64,000 nucleotides of DNA from Klebsiella sp. BIGb0138 (GTDB lineage Bacteria; Pseudomonadota; Gammaproteobacteria; Enterobacterales; Enterobacteriaceae): positions 20,768 through 84,767 of the forward strand of contig NZ_SMCV01000017.1 of the NCBI RefSeq assembly GCF_004342285.1, written 5' to 3'. The position numbers were made by a program, and so were the translations under genes. This document shows positions 51,361 to 61,227 of the stretch, piece after piece; position 1 is the first letter of the stretch; each line of letters starts with the position of its first letter. The notes under the pieces were generated by a model that ran no database searches, was not told the origin of the DNA, and was given only the letters and a program-made list of their open reading frames with translations.

Positions 51361-52512
51361 TTAATGCCAGCAGAAATGATGCACGACCTGGGCGATCAGC
51401 TCCCGGGTCGGCTTAATAAAGCGGGTTTCCAGATATTCATCCGGCTGGTGGGCCTGATTAATGGAACCGGGGCCTAAAACCAGGGTCGGGCACAGCGTCT
51501 GAATAAACGGCGCTTCGGTACAGTAGTTCACCACCTCGGTTTGCGCGCCGAGCAGCTTTTCGACCACCTGAACCAGCTGATGATCCGGTGGGCATTCATA
51601 GCCAGGAATCGGCGGATGCAGCTCGGAGACGGTCAGGCGGCCCGGCCAGCGTTCGCTCACCGGCGCCAGCGCTTCATCCAGCAGTCCGTTGAGATCGTTG
51701 AGAGTCATACCCGGCAGCGGGCGAATATCCATATGCAGCTCGCAGCAGGCGCAGATGCGGTTTGAGGCGTCGCCGCCGTGCAGCGATCCGAGGTTGAGCG
51801 TTGGGTACGGCACGGTGAAAGCAGCGTAGTGATAGCGTTCTTTCAGCGAATCGCGCAGCTGCATGATACGACCAATGGCATCATGCATTAATTCGATGGC
51901 GTTCACCCCGCGTGCGGGATCGCTGGAGTGGCCGGACTGGCCCTGAACGCGCACGGCGGTGGAGATATGGCCTTTATGCGCCCGTACCGGCTGCAGAGAG
52001 GTGGGTTCACCGATAATGGCGCAGTCCGGGCGCAGCTGCGTGGTTTCGGCAAAGTAGCGGGCGCCGGCCATGCTGGTCTCTTCATCGGCGGTAGCCAGGA
52101 TGTAGAGCGGTTTTTTCAGCTTACTGACGTCAACATCGCGCAGGGCATCGAGAATAAAGGCGAAGAAGCCTTTCATGTCGGCGGTGCCGAGACCGTACAG
52201 CTTATTGTCGTGTTCGGTGAGCACAAAGGGATTGCGAGTCCAGCGGCCGTCGTCAAACGGCACGGTATCGGTATGCCCGGCGAGCAGCAGGCCGCCGGCA
52301 CCGTGGCCGGTACTGGCCAGCATGTTGAATTTATTGCGCGTATCCGGTACCGGCTGAACTTCGACATTGAAGCCAATTTCGCGGAACCAGCCAGCCAGTA
52401 AATTGATTAAAGTCTCATTGCTTTGATCCAGCGCCTCTTCGGTTGCGCTGATGGAAGGTGTGGCGATCAATGCGCGGTAAATCTCGATAAAGGGCGGTAA
52501 ATTGTTTTTCAT
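51361..52512 (-). CDS. argE: acetylornithine deacetylase
   Basis: 383 aa from the ATG at 52512, the E. coli length. M20 zinc peptidase family. Zinc ligands H80 (AGHTDTVPF), D112 (GTADMKG) and E145, with catalytic E144 in ADEETSMAG. It removes acetate from N-acetylornithine in arginine synthesis. Divergent from argCBH across an ArgR-controlled gap. An ATG 13 codons upstream lies within the operator and was rejected. Confidence 0.97.
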   Translation of the reverse strand: MKNNLPPFIEIYRALIATPSISATEEALDQSNETLINLLAGWFREIGFNVEVQPVPDTRNKFNMLASTGHGAGGLLLAGHTDTVPFDDGRWTRNPFVLTEHDNKLYGLGTADMKGFFAFILDALRDVDVSKLKKPLYILATADEETSMAGARYFAETTQLRPDCAIIGEPTSLQPVRAHKGHISTAVRVQGQSGHSSDPARGVNAIELMHDAIGRIMQLRDSLKERYHYAAFTVPYPTLNLGSLHGGDASNRICACCELHMDIRPLPGMTLNDLNGLLDEALAPVSERWPGRLTVSELHPPIPGYECPPDHQLVQVVEKLLGAQTEVVNYCTEAPFIQTLCPTLVLGPGSINQAHQPDEYLETRFIKPTRELIAQVVHHFCWH

Positions 52513-52534
52513 TGTTGACACACCTCGGGTCATG

Positions 52535-52577
52535 ATAGTATCAATATTCATGCAGTATTTATGAATAAAAATACATT
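52535..52577. promoter_or_regulatory. ArgR boxes in the argE / argC divergent region
   Basis: Two AT-rich 18-mers resembling TNTGAATAATTATTCANA: ATAGTATCAATATTCATG (52535-52552) and TATGAATAAAAATACATT (52560-52577). They match the known bipolar arg operator in place. The remaining 179-bp gap holds promoters for both directions. Confidence 0.8.
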
Positions 52578-52691
52578 ATCGTTGAGCGTAAGAAAACCCA
52601 CAGAATGTAGGGCCAGGCTCTTACGGCTTAACAGGGTGAGGAAGAGTGACGCTTCCTGGGCAAATATGACGTAAGAAGGTGAAGAGCCCCG

Positions 52692-53696
52692 ATGTTGAAT
52701 ACGCTGATTGTGGGTGCCAGCGGTTATGCCGGCGCAGAGCTAGTGACCTATGTAAATCGCCATCCTCATATGACCATAACCGCTTTGACGGTCTCCGCGC
52801 AAAGCAATGATGCAGGGAAATTCATTTCCGATTTGCATCCGCAGCTGAAAGGCATCGTGGATTTGCCGCTGCAGCCGATGTCAGATATCAGCGAATTTAG
52901 CGCCGGGGTGGATGTGGTCTTCCTCGCGACCGCCCATGAAGTGAGCCACGACCTGGCGCCGCAGTTCCTTGCCGCAGGCTGCGTGGTGTTTGACCTGTCC
53001 GGTGCCTTTCGCGTCAACGACGGCGCGTTCTATGAAAAATATTACGGCTTTACTCATCAGCATCCGGAGCTGCTCGAGCAGGCGGTCTATGGTCTGGCCG
53101 AGTGGAGCGTCGACAAACTGAAAGAGGCGAATTTAGTCGCCGTCCCGGGCTGTTATCCGACGGCGGCTCAGCTGTCGTTAAAACCGCTGATCGATGCGGG
53201 GCTGCTGGATCTTACCCAGTGGCCGGTGATCAACGCGACCAGCGGCGTCAGCGGCGCGGGTCGTAAAGCGGCGATCGGCAATAGCTTCTGTGAAGTGAGC
53301 CTGCAGCCGTACGGCGTGTTTAATCATCGCCACCATCCGGAAATCTCGACCCATCTTGGCGCGGAGGTGATTTTCACCCCGCATCTCGGCAACTTTAAGC
53401 GTGGGATTCTGGAAACCATCACCTGCCGTCTGCAGCCTGGCGTCAGCAAAGAGCAGATTGCCGACGCTTTCCAACAGGCCTATGCCGATAAACCGCTGGT
53501 GCGTTTATACGATAAAGGCGTTCCCGCATTGAAAAACGTCGTAGGTCTGCCATTCTGTGATATCGGTTTTGCGGTTCAGGACCAACATATTATCGTCGTA
53601 GCGGCAGAAGATAATCTGCTGAAAGGCGCGGCGGCGCAGGCAGTCCAGTGCGCGAATATTCGTTTCGGCTTTGCTGAGACGCAGTCTCTTATTTAA
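52692..53696 (+). CDS. argC: N-acetyl-gamma-glutamyl-phosphate reductase
   Basis: 334 aa, the E. coli length. NADPH reduces acetylglutamyl phosphate. NADP loop [10 protein letters not shown] at 8-17, and the thioacyl-forming C154 in VAVPGCYPT. First gene of argCBH; its stop is 6 bp before argB. Confidence 0.97.
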   Translation: MLNTLIVGASGYAGAELVTYVNRHPHMTITALTVSAQSNDAGKFISDLHPQLKGIVDLPLQPMSDISEFSAGVDVVFLATAHEVSHDLAPQFLAAGCVVFDLSGAFRVNDGAFYEKYYGFTHQHPELLEQAVYGLAEWSVDKLKEANLVAVPGCYPTAAQLSLKPLIDAGLLDLTQWPVINATSGVSGAGRKAAIGNSFCEVSLQPYGVFNHRHHPEISTHLGAEVIFTPHLGNFKRGILETITCRLQPGVSKEQIADAFQQAYADKPLVRLYDKGVPALKNVVGLPFCDIGFAVQDQHIIVVAAEDNLLKGAAAQAVQCANIRFGFAETQSLI

Positions 53697-53702
53697 GGTG
53701 TG

Positions 53703-54479
53703 ATGATGAACCCATTAATTATCAAACTCGGCGGCGTGTTACTCGATAGCGAAGAGGCGCTGGAGCGCCTGTTTACCGCGCTGGTTAACTACCGTGAAAC
53801 GCATCATCGCCCGCTGATTATTGTGCACGGCGGCGGCTGTGTGGTAGATGAGCTGATGAAACAGCTCAATCTGCCGGTGAATAAGAAAAATGGTCTGCGG
53901 GTCACGCCAGCGGATCAAATCGATATTATTACCGGCGCGCTGGCGGGGACCGCCAATAAGACGCTGCTGGCATGGGCGAAAAAACATCATCTTGCTTCGG
54001 TGGGTCTGTTCCTCGGCGATGGCGATAGCGTTAAGGTGACTCAGCTTGATGAAGAGCTGGGCCACGTTGGCCTGGCGCAGCCGGGTTCGCCGGCCCTGAT
54101 TAACACGCTGCTGGCGGGCGGCTACCTGCCGGTGGTCAGCTCTATCGGCGTGACGGATGAAGGGCAACTGATGAACGTGAACGCTGACCAGGCGGCCACC
54201 GCGCTGGCGGCGACGCTCGGCGCGGACCTGATCCTGCTTTCCGATGTCAGCGGCATTCTCGATGGCAAAGGCCAGCGTATTGCGGAAATGACCGCCGCGA
54301 AGGCGGAGCAGCTGATCGAACAAGGCATTATTACCGACGGGATGATCGTCAAGGTAAATGCCGCGCTGGATGCCGCGCGTACCCTCGGTCGCCCGGTGGA
54401 TATCGCCTCCTGGCGCCATGCGGAGCAACTGCCGGCATTGTTTAACGGTACGCCTATCGGTACGCGTATTCTGGCCTGA
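53703..54479 (+). CDS. argB: acetylglutamate kinase
   Basis: 258 aa from the ATG at 53703, the E. coli length. A GTG one codon upstream and an ATG one codon downstream are alternatives. Amino-acid kinase fold: IIKLGGVLL at 5-13, [11 protein letters not shown] near 42-52. It phosphorylates N-acetylglutamate. Middle gene of argCBH. Confidence 0.96.
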   Translation: MMNPLIIKLGGVLLDSEEALERLFTALVNYRETHHRPLIIVHGGGCVVDELMKQLNLPVNKKNGLRVTPADQIDIITGALAGTANKTLLAWAKKHHLASVGLFLGDGDSVKVTQLDEELGHVGLAQPGSPALINTLLAGGYLPVVSSIGVTDEGQLMNVNADQAATALAATLGADLILLSDVSGILDGKGQRIAEMTAAKAEQLIEQGIITDGMIVKVNAALDAARTLGRPVDIASWRHAEQLPALFNGTPIGTRILA

Positions 54480-54552
54480 TATTTAATTATCTTGAAGACC
54501 GGGCAGCCGATGGCTTCCCGGTAGAAATAAACCAATTTGAAGGAAGCACACT

Positions 54553-55926
54553 ATGGCACTCTGGGGCGGGCGTTTTACTCAGGCAGCAGATCAGCGGTTC
54601 AAACAGTTCAACGACTCTTTGCGCTTCGACTATCGCCTGGCGGAGCAGGATATCGTTGGCTCTGTCGCCTGGTCTAAAGCGCTGGTGACGGTGGGGGTGC
54701 TCACTGCCGCCGAGCAGCAGCAGCTCGAAGAGGCGTTAAGCGTGCTACTGGAAGAGGTGCGGGCTAATCCGCAGCAAATCCTGGAAAGCGACGCGGAAGA
54801 TATTCACAGCTGGGTGGAAGGCAAGCTGATCGATAAAGTGGGCCAGTTGGGTAAGAAGCTGCACACCGGGCGTAGCCGTAACGATCAGGTGGCAACCGAT
54901 CTCAAGCTGTGGTGCAAGGATACGGTCGCGGAGCTGCTCTCCGCGAACCGTCAGCTGCAAAGCGCGCTGGTGGATACCGCACAGAACAACCAGGATGCGG
55001 TGATGCCGGGTTATACCCACCTGCAGCGTGCGCAGCCGGTCACCTTCGCTCACTGGTGCCTGGCCTATGTTGAGATGCTGGCCCGTGATGAAAGCCGTCT
55101 GCAGGATGCCCTGAAACGCCTGGACGTCAGCCCTTTGGGCTGCGGCGCGCTGGCAGGAACCGCCTACGACATCGACCGTGAGCAGCTGGCCGGCTGGCTG
55201 GGTTTTGCTTCCGCGACCCGCAATAGCCTGGATAGCGTTTCCGACCGCGATCATGTTCTGGAACTGCTTTCCGCTGCGTCGATTGGGATGGTTCATCTGT
55301 CCCGCTTCGCCGAAGACCTGATTTTCTTTAATACTGGCGAAGCCGGTTTTATTGAGCTGTCCGATCGCGTCACTTCCGGCTCTTCCCTGATGCCACAGAA
55401 AAAGAACCCTGATGCGCTCGAGCTGATCCGCGGTAAATGCGGCCGCGTCCAGGGGGCGCTGACCGGCATGATGATGACCCTGAAAGGTCTGCCGCTGGCA
55501 TACAACAAAGATATGCAGGAAGATAAAGAAGGGTTGTTCGATGCGCTCGACACCTGGCTTGATTGCCTGCATATGGCGGCGCTGGTGCTGGATGGCATTC
55601 AGGTCAAACGCCCGCGTTGCGAAGAAGCGGCGCAGCAGGGGTATGCGAATGCCACCGAGCTGGCGGATTACCTGGTAGCGAAAGGAGTGCCGTTCCGCGA
55701 AGCGCACCATATTGTAGGGGAAGCGGTTGTCGAAGCTATCGCGCAGGGTAAACCGCTGGAAGAGCTGGCCCTCGCTGACCTGCAGAAATTTAGCCGCGTG
55801 ATTGCCGACGATGTCTATCCGATTCTGTCGCTGCAGTCCTGCCTCGATAAGCGCTCGGCAAAAGGCGGCGTCTCACCGAAGCAGGTTGCGCAGGCGATGG
55901 CTGACGCCAGACAGCGTCTGGTGTAA
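54553..55926 (+). CDS. argH: argininosuccinate lyase
   Basis: 457 aa, the E. coli length. It splits argininosuccinate into arginine and fumarate. The fumarase-superfamily signature [11 protein letters not shown] at 276-286 holds the catalytic serine loop; T-H near 155-156 is the other site. Last gene of argCBH, 73 bp after argB. Confidence 0.97.
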   Translation: MALWGGRFTQAADQRFKQFNDSLRFDYRLAEQDIVGSVAWSKALVTVGVLTAAEQQQLEEALSVLLEEVRANPQQILESDAEDIHSWVEGKLIDKVGQLGKKLHTGRSRNDQVATDLKLWCKDTVAELLSANRQLQSALVDTAQNNQDAVMPGYTHLQRAQPVTFAHWCLAYVEMLARDESRLQDALKRLDVSPLGCGALAGTAYDIDREQLAGWLGFASATRNSLDSVSDRDHVLELLSAASIGMVHLSRFAEDLIFFNTGEAGFIELSDRVTSGSSLMPQKKNPDALELIRGKCGRVQGALTGMMMTLKGLPLAYNKDMQEDKEGLFDALDTWLDCLHMAALVLDGIQVKRPRCEEAAQQGYANATELADYLVAKGVPFREAHHIVGEAVVEAIAQGKPLEELALADLQKFSRVIADDVYPILSLQSCLDKRSAKGGVSPKQVAQAMADARQRLV

Positions 55927-55972
55927 ATCCTGGCTTTCCGGGGTAAGACGAACGGGATAAAGGAATAAAACA

Positions 55973-55999
55973 GGCTCGGGCTCTGCCCGGGCTTTTTTA
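55973..55999 (+). terminator. argCBH terminator
   Basis: GCTCGGGC-TCT-GCCCGGGC stem (one G-T type pair) and six T, about 50 bp after argH. Confidence 0.88.
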
Positions 56000-56002
56000 T
56001 GC

Positions 56003-56108
56003 AAAAAAAAGCGGACACAAGGTCCGCAAAAGTTCACGTTGGCTTTAGTTGTTCGGGTAGGGAAAGTGGTGAGACGTTCAGGTGATTTTCTGACCTTCGC
56101 CTCGTTTC
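56003..56108 (-). ncRNA. oxyS: OxyS sRNA
   Basis: Minus strand, 106 nt (E. coli 109). It starts GAAACGAGGCGAAGG and ends with AACTAAAGCCAACGTGAACT, TTTGCGGACC and a hairpin GCGGACC/TGTCCGC plus eight U. The 3' half, including the Hfq-binding linker and the terminator, is nearly the E. coli OxyS; the 5' half is less like it but keeps the start. OxyR drives it under peroxide, and it represses fhlA, rpoS translation and others. Divergent from oxyR, as in E. coli. Confidence 0.9.
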
Positions 56109-56202
56109 TGGGTTTATTATTGAACAGAAACCTTGATAGGGATAATCGTTCGTTGCTATGCTATCTATCGCCATGAACTATCATGGCGACGGAGGATGAA
56201 TA
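56109..56202. promoter_or_regulatory. oxyS / oxyR intergenic control region
   Basis: A series of ATAG/CTAT tetramers (near 56136, 56156, 56161, 56180) in an AT-rich 50 bp fits the four-part OxyR site between the oxyS and oxyR promoters. A GGAGG ribosome site precedes oxyR. Exact spacing was not established. Confidence 0.65.
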
Positions 56203-57120
56203 ATGAATATTCGCGATCTTGAATACCTGGTTGCGCTAGCCGAGCACCGCCACTTCCGGCGTGCGGCGGACTCCTGCCACGTCAGCCAACCCACGCTTAG
56301 CGGGCAAATCCGCAAGCTGGAGGATGAACTGGGGGTTATGCTGCTGGAGCGCACCAGCCGTAAGGTGCTGTTTACCCAGGCCGGACTGTTGCTGGTGGAT
56401 CAGGCGCGTACCGTGTTACGCGAAGTCAAAGTGCTCAAGGAAATGGCAAGTCAACAGGGCGAGACCATGTCCGGGCCGCTGCATATTGGCCTGATTCCGA
56501 CCATTGGCCCGTATCTGTTGCCACAAATAATCCCGATGCTGCACCAGACTTTTCCAAAGCTGGAAATGTACCTGCATGAAGCACAAACGCATCAACTGCT
56601 GGCTCAGCTGGACAGCGGTAAGCTTGACTGCGCGATCCTCGCGCTGGTGAAAGAGAGCGAGGCCTTTATCGAGGTGCCGCTGTTTGATGAGCCGATGATG
56701 CTGGCAATCTATGAAGATCACCCGTGGGCCAATCGTGACCGCGTGCCGATGTCAGATTTGGCCGGGGAAAAACTGCTGATGCTGGAAGACGGCCACTGTC
56801 TGCGCGATCAGGCAATGGGCTTCTGTTTTGAGGCCGGTGCGGATGAAGATACCCATTTTCGTGCCACCAGTCTTGAAACGCTGCGCAACATGGTTGCCGC
56901 AGGCAGCGGCATCACGCTGCTGCCGGCGTTAGCGGTGCCGCAGGAGAGAAAACGCGATGGCGTGGTGTATATTCCGTGCATTAAGCCGGAACCGAGACGT
57001 ACCATCGGGCTGGTTTACCGTCCGGGTTCGCCGCTGCGCAGCCGCTATGAGCATCTGGCGGAGGCCATCCGCAGTACTATGGATGGCCATTTCGACAGCG
57101 CGTTAAAACAGGCGGTTTAA
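56203..57120 (+). CDS. oxyR: hydrogen-peroxide-sensing regulator OxyR
   Basis: 305 aa, the E. coli length. LysR family; helix-turn-helix at about 18-40 ([23 protein letters not shown]). The redox switch C199 and C208 is in place ([15 protein letters not shown]). Oxidation to a disulfide activates oxyS, katG, ahpCF, dps and gorA. Its stop overlaps the convergent sthA by 18 nt. Confidence 0.97.
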   Translation: MNIRDLEYLVALAEHRHFRRAADSCHVSQPTLSGQIRKLEDELGVMLLERTSRKVLFTQAGLLLVDQARTVLREVKVLKEMASQQGETMSGPLHIGLIPTIGPYLLPQIIPMLHQTFPKLEMYLHEAQTHQLLAQLDSGKLDCAILALVKESEAFIEVPLFDEPMMLAIYEDHPWANRDRVPMSDLAGEKLLMLEDGHCLRDQAMGFCFEAGADEDTHFRATSLETLRNMVAAGSGITLLPALAVPQERKRDGVVYIPCIKPEPRRTIGLVYRPGSPLRSRYEHLAEAIRSTMDGHFDSALKQAV

Positions 57121-58503
57121 GCCATTTAACGCAGCGACCCGATAGGCTTCCGCCATGGTCGGGTAGTTAAAGGTGGTGTTAACGAAGTACTCAATGGTGT
57201 TACCGCCACCTTTCTGCTCCATAATCGCCTGGCCGATATGAATAATCTCGGCCGCGCGTTCGCCAAAGCAGTGAATCCCCAGGATCTCTTTCGTCTCCCG
57301 ATGGAACAGAATCTTCAGCGTCCCCACGCTCATCCCAACGATTTGCGCTCGCGCCAGATGTTTAAACTGCGCGCGGCCCACTTCGTATGGCACTTTCATC
57401 GCCGTCAGCTGTTGCTCGGTTTTACCCACCGAGCTGATTTCCGGAATGGTGTAGATGCCGGTCGGGATATCTTCAATCAGGTGGGCTGAAGCCTCGCCTT
57501 TAATCAACGCCTGTGCGGCGATGCGGCCCTGATCGTAGGCCGCTGAAGCCAGGCTCGGGTAGCCGATGACGTCGCCGACGGCATAGATATGCGGTAGCGC
57601 GGTCTGGTACATGCTGTTGACCTTGAGCTGGCCGCGGCTATCGGTTTGCAGGCCGATATTTTCCAGCGCCAGGGAATCGGTATTACCGGTACGACCGTTG
57701 GCATACAGCAGACAGTCCGCCTTCAGCTTTTTGCCCGATTTCAGATGCATGATCACGCCATCATCGACGCCTTCAATTTTCTCGTACTCTTCGTTGTGAC
57801 GAATCACCACGCCGCTATTCCAGAAGTGATAGGAGAGGGAGTCGGACATCTCCTGGTCGAGGAACGCCAGAAGACGGTCGCGGGTGTTGATCAGATCCAC
57901 CTTCACTTCCATCCCGCGGAAAATCGACGCGTATTCGCAGCCAATGACCCCGGCACCGTAAATGATCACATGGCGCGGTTCGTGCTGAAGGCTGAGGATG
58001 GAGTCGCTGTCGTACAGGCGCGGGTGGGAAAAATCGACATCCGCCGGGTGATACGGGCGCGAGCCGCAGGCGATGACGAATTTCTCGGCGGTAACCGTCT
58101 CGACGGTACCATCGTGACATTCCAGGGCCAGTGTGTGTTCATCAACGAAGTGCGCGTTGCCCTGCAGAATTTCGCAGTGGTTGCGCTCATAGAAACCCTG
58201 ACGCATATGGGTTTGCTGGTTAATGACGCTGTCGGCATGGTTAAGAATGTCGGCGAAGGAAGAACGAAGAAGGCGGGAGTGGTCGCTGTAGAGGGGGTTC
58301 TGGTTAAACTCGATAATACGGCTGACGGCATGGCGGAGTGCTTTCGACGGGATGGTGCCCCAATGGGTACAACCACCGCCGACGTTATGATAGCGCTCGA
58401 TAACGGCAACGCGCGCTCCCTGCTTAACCAGTCCCATGGCGGCGCCTTCGCCGCCAGGGCCGGAACCAATCACTATTGCATCATAATCCCAAGAGTGTGA
58501 CAT
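57103..58503 (-). CDS. sthA: soluble pyridine nucleotide transhydrogenase
   Basis: 466 aa from the ATG at 58503, the E. coli length. FAD enzyme of the disulfide-reductase family, moving hydride from NADPH to NAD+. FAD loop [10 protein letters not shown] near 12-21, and the family site [13 protein letters not shown] in which the second Cys of the disulfide is missing, as is normal for SthA. NAD loop [10 protein letters not shown] near 184. Overlaps the oxyR end by 18 nt. Confidence 0.96.
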   Translation of the reverse strand: MSHSWDYDAIVIGSGPGGEGAAMGLVKQGARVAVIERYHNVGGGCTHWGTIPSKALRHAVSRIIEFNQNPLYSDHSRLLRSSFADILNHADSVINQQTHMRQGFYERNHCEILQGNAHFVDEHTLALECHDGTVETVTAEKFVIACGSRPYHPADVDFSHPRLYDSDSILSLQHEPRHVIIYGAGVIGCEYASIFRGMEVKVDLINTRDRLLAFLDQEMSDSLSYHFWNSGVVIRHNEEYEKIEGVDDGVIMHLKSGKKLKADCLLYANGRTGNTDSLALENIGLQTDSRGQLKVNSMYQTALPHIYAVGDVIGYPSLASAAYDQGRIAAQALIKGEASAHLIEDIPTGIYTIPEISSVGKTEQQLTAMKVPYEVGRAQFKHLARAQIVGMSVGTLKILFHRETKEILGIHCFGERAAEIIHIGQAIMEQKGGGNTIEYFVNTTFNYPTMAEAYRVAALNGLNRLF

Positions 58504-58699
58504 GGCATTACTCACCTGTTTTATACATAAAATAAACACGATGATAACATTCGCCGCAGTTTAACCCAATTATCGTTGTGCTTTTTTGCGGCATAAAAGC
58601 AGAATCGGCTCGTAAACAATCATTCACAAAGCAGTGTAAACCGATTAGTTTTAATCTCTGGTATAGTGCCAGCAGGGCTATTGGAAGGATTCAGACAAC

Positions 58700-59335
58700 G
58701 TGATGGGTGTAAGAGCGCTACAAAAAGAGAAAACCCGGCGTTCGCTGGTAGAAGCGGCATTCAGTCAGCTTAGCGCTGAACGCAGTTTTGCCAGCTTGAG
58801 CTTGCGTGAAGTCGCGCGCGAAGCGGGGATTGCACCGACATCTTTTTATCGCCATTTTCGTGATGTCGATGAGCTAGGTTTGACGATGGTCGACGAGAGC
58901 GGACTCATGCTACGCCAGCTAATGCGCCAGGCGCGGCAGCGCATTGCCAAAGGCGGCAGCGTGATACGCACCTCCGTCTCCACATTTATGGAATTTATTG
59001 GCAATAACCCAAACGCTTTCCGCCTGCTGCTGCGGGAACGTTCTGGCACTTCCGCGGCGTTTCGTGCCGCCGTGGCGCGCGAGATTCAGCATTTCATCGC
59101 GGAACTTGCCGACTATTTAGAAATCGAAAATCATATGCCGCGCGCCTTTACCGAAGCGCAGGCTGAAGCTATGGTCACCATCGTTTTCAGCGCCGGCGCT
59201 GAAGCGCTGGACGTCGGTCTGGAACAGCGCCGACAGCTGGAGGAGCGGCTGGTACTGCAGCTCAGAATGATCTCGAAAGGCGCGTATTACTGGTATCGCC
59301 GCGAACAAGAAAAAATGTCACATCATTCCGAATAA
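58700..59335 (+). CDS. fabR: TetR-family repressor of unsaturated fatty-acid synthesis, FabR
   Basis: 211 aa (E. coli 215). A GTG at 58700 behind GGAAGGA gives the E. coli start MMGVRA; an ATG at the next codon is also possible. Helix-turn-helix near 32-56 ([20 protein letters not shown]). It represses fabB and fabA by sensing acyl-CoA/ACP unsaturation. The last few residues differ and end four residues earlier. yijD follows 15 bp later, so they are one operon. Confidence 0.95.
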   Translation: MMGVRALQKEKTRRSLVEAAFSQLSAERSFASLSLREVAREAGIAPTSFYRHFRDVDELGLTMVDESGLMLRQLMRQARQRIAKGGSVIRTSVSTFMEFIGNNPNAFRLLLRERSGTSAAFRAAVAREIQHFIAELADYLEIENHMPRAFTEAQAEAMVTIVFSAGAEALDVGLEQRRQLEERLVLQLRMISKGAYYWYRREQEKMSHHSE

Positions 59336-59350
59336 CGTGAAGGACGAGCA

Positions 59351-59710
59351 ATGAAACACTCAGTTCAAGATAAAGGTACGCTGTTGCTGGCACTGATCGC
59401 TGGTTTGTCCATAAATGGAACCTTCGCCGCGCTGTTCAGCTCGATTGTTCCCTTTTCCCTGTTCCCGATTCTGTCCCTGCTGCTGACGATTTACTGCCTG
59501 CATCAGCGCTACCAGAATCGTAGTATGCCCGTGGGGTTGCCGGGCCTGGCGGCCGCCTGCTTTATTCTGGGCGTTCTGCTTTATAGCACCGTGGTGCGTG
59601 CGGAGTATCCGGACATCGGTTCTAACTTCTTCCCGGCGGTACTGTCGGTCATCACCGTGTTCTGGATTGGCTACCGGATACGTAACCGTAAGGATGCGGC
59701 GGCGGAGTAA
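59351..59710 (+). CDS. yijD: inner-membrane protein YijD (DUF1422)
   Basis: 119 aa, four hydrophobic segments (about 12-32, 34-50, 62-82, 92-110). Same place after fabR in E. coli and same length. Function is unknown; coupling with fabR suggests a link with membrane lipids but this is only from context. Confidence 0.93.
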   Translation: MKHSVQDKGTLLLALIAGLSINGTFAALFSSIVPFSLFPILSLLLTIYCLHQRYQNRSMPVGLPGLAAACFILGVLLYSTVVRAEYPDIGSNFFPAVLSVITVFWIGYRIRNRKDAAAE

Positions 59711-59722
59711 TTCTGCTGCGCT

Positions 59723-59757
59723 AACCCGGCAAACATCGCGTTGCCGGGTTTCTCTCC
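59723..59757. terminator. convergent terminator between yijD and trmA
   Basis: AACCCGGCAA / TTGCCGGGTT, a perfect 10-bp stem with an 8-base loop (59723-59732 with 59741-59750), then TCTCTCC. It lies between the ends of yijD and trmA. Confidence 0.85.
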
Positions 59758-59764
59758 TGGCGTC

Positions 59765-60865
59765 TTACTTCTTCGTTAACAGCACGCCACATTCCATATG
59801 ATGGGTATACGGGAACTGATCGAACAGCGCCAGGCGAGTGACGTTGTGGGTCTGACTTAAGGTTTCCAGGTTGTGGCACAGGGTCTGCGGATTGCAGGAG
59901 ATATACAGAATTTGCGGGTACGCCTGCACCATCTTCTCGGTTTCGCTATCCAGCCCGCTGCGCGGCGGATCGACGAAAATCGTCTCACACTGATAGCTTT
60001 GCAGGTCGATACCCTGCAGGCGGTTAAACTCCCGTACGCCGTTCATCGCCTGCGTAAACTCTTCTGCCGCCATCCGGATAATCTGCACGTTATCAATATG
60101 GTTAGCCGCGATGTTGTACTGCGCCGCCGCGACGGAAGGTTTGGCGATTTCCGTAGCCAGGACGCGATTAAAATTGCGCGCCAGCGCCAGCGAGAAATTA
60201 CCGTTGCCGCAGTACAGCTCGAGTAAATCCCCCGTCGCTCCTGCGGTGGCATCCAGCGCCCACTCCAGCATCTGAATATTCATGGCGGCATTCGGCTGGG
60301 TGAAGCTGTTTTCTACCTGACGATAGATCATTTCACGGCCAGCCACCGGCAGGCGCTCATCAATATAGTCCTGATCGAGCTCGATTTTGGTTTTGGTGGC
60401 CCGGCCAATCAGATGCACGTTGAGGTTTTGCGCACGCAGCGCATCGCGTAATGCTTCGGCCTGCTGACGCCACGCGTCGTCGAGCTTTTTATGATACAGC
60501 AGCGACACCACGGCCTGATTGCTCATGGTCGTCAGATAGTCGACCTGGAACAGCTTATGGCGCAAAACCGGGTTGTTGCGCACGCCGTCGAGTATTGCGG
60601 TCATCAGCTGATTAATCAGCTCGCTGGCCGCCGGGAAGCTGTCTACGCGAATCCGGGACTTCGTCTGCGGATCGAACATAATGTGGTACAGGTCGTCGCC
60701 ATCGTGCCACAGGCGAAACTCCGCGCGCATACGATAATGGCTGACCGGCGAACGAAACACCTCCGGAACCAGCGCGGCAAAAGGCGCCATCATTTTTTGC
60801 AGACGAACGACTTTTTCTGCCAGCTGCGCTTCATATTGTTCGGTGGGGAGGTGTTCGGGGGTCAT
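59765..60865 (-). CDS. trmA: tRNA (uracil-5-)-methyltransferase
   Basis: 366 aa, the E. coli length. It makes ribothymidine-54 in tRNAs with SAM. Nucleophile C324 (YISCNPQTL) and base E358 are in place; the SAM site [11 protein letters not shown] lies near 214-224. Divergent from btuB across a 362-bp gap. E. coli has the same gene there. Confidence 0.97.
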   Translation of the reverse strand: MTPEHLPTEQYEAQLAEKVVRLQKMMAPFAALVPEVFRSPVSHYRMRAEFRLWHDGDDLYHIMFDPQTKSRIRVDSFPAASELINQLMTAILDGVRNNPVLRHKLFQVDYLTTMSNQAVVSLLYHKKLDDAWRQQAEALRDALRAQNLNVHLIGRATKTKIELDQDYIDERLPVAGREMIYRQVENSFTQPNAAMNIQMLEWALDATAGATGDLLELYCGNGNFSLALARNFNRVLATEIAKPSVAAAQYNIAANHIDNVQIIRMAAEEFTQAMNGVREFNRLQGIDLQSYQCETIFVDPPRSGLDSETEKMVQAYPQILYISCNPQTLCHNLETLSQTHNVTRLALFDQFPYTHHMECGVLLTKK

Positions 60866-60952
60866 GATGCATCCTGAGTAAAATAAGTACGCGGGGATTG
60901 TAGGGAAAGCGTCGGGGATGTCCAGCCCAGATAAGGGATCAAATATAATTAT

Positions 60953-60976
60953 AGAAGTCTGGACATCTATATGTTG
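60953..60976. promoter_or_regulatory. MetJ-like box pair upstream of btuB
   Basis: AGAAGTCT (60953-60960) and GGACATCT (60961-60968) are adjacent 8-mers with 7 and 6 of 8 matches to AGACGTCT; a third, ATATGTTG, is weak. They overlap the -35 area expected for the btuB promoter (probable -10 near 60978-60987). Two adjacent good boxes are the minimum MetJ operator. Identified from sequence only. Confidence 0.6.
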
Positions 60977-60984
60977 CTAATTAT

Positions 60985-61205
60985 AGCATTGTGTAACCGG
61001 TCCTGTGAGTTAAAAGGGAACCCAGTGTAAATCTGGGGCTGACGCGCAGCGGTAAGGATGGTGGGATGAACGCATTGTGCAGACACTGCCGATATTTGGT
61101 GGGAAGTCTTCATCCATAACACGCCCCAAGCCCGAAGACCTGCCGGAATACGTCGCATTTGGTTTCTATCATCGCGTGCTACTGATGAAACCCGCGGCAT
61201 CCTTT
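60985..61205 (+). promoter_or_regulatory. cobalamin (adenosylcobalamin) riboswitch of btuB
   Basis: 362 bp without a gene, almost all leader. The class markers are present: AACCGGTCCTGTGAGTTAA, GGGAACCCAGTG, GCTGACGCGCAGCGGTAAGG, and the B12 box AGCCCGAAGACCTGCC at 61129-61144. Very close to the E. coli btuB leader. With adenosylcobalamin it hides the ribosome site and lowers btuB. The downstream ATGAAACCCGCGGCATCC segment (61185-61202) probably pairs near the start. Confidence 0.95.
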
Positions 61206-61227
61206 ATATGTTACGGATGCTTTTACA

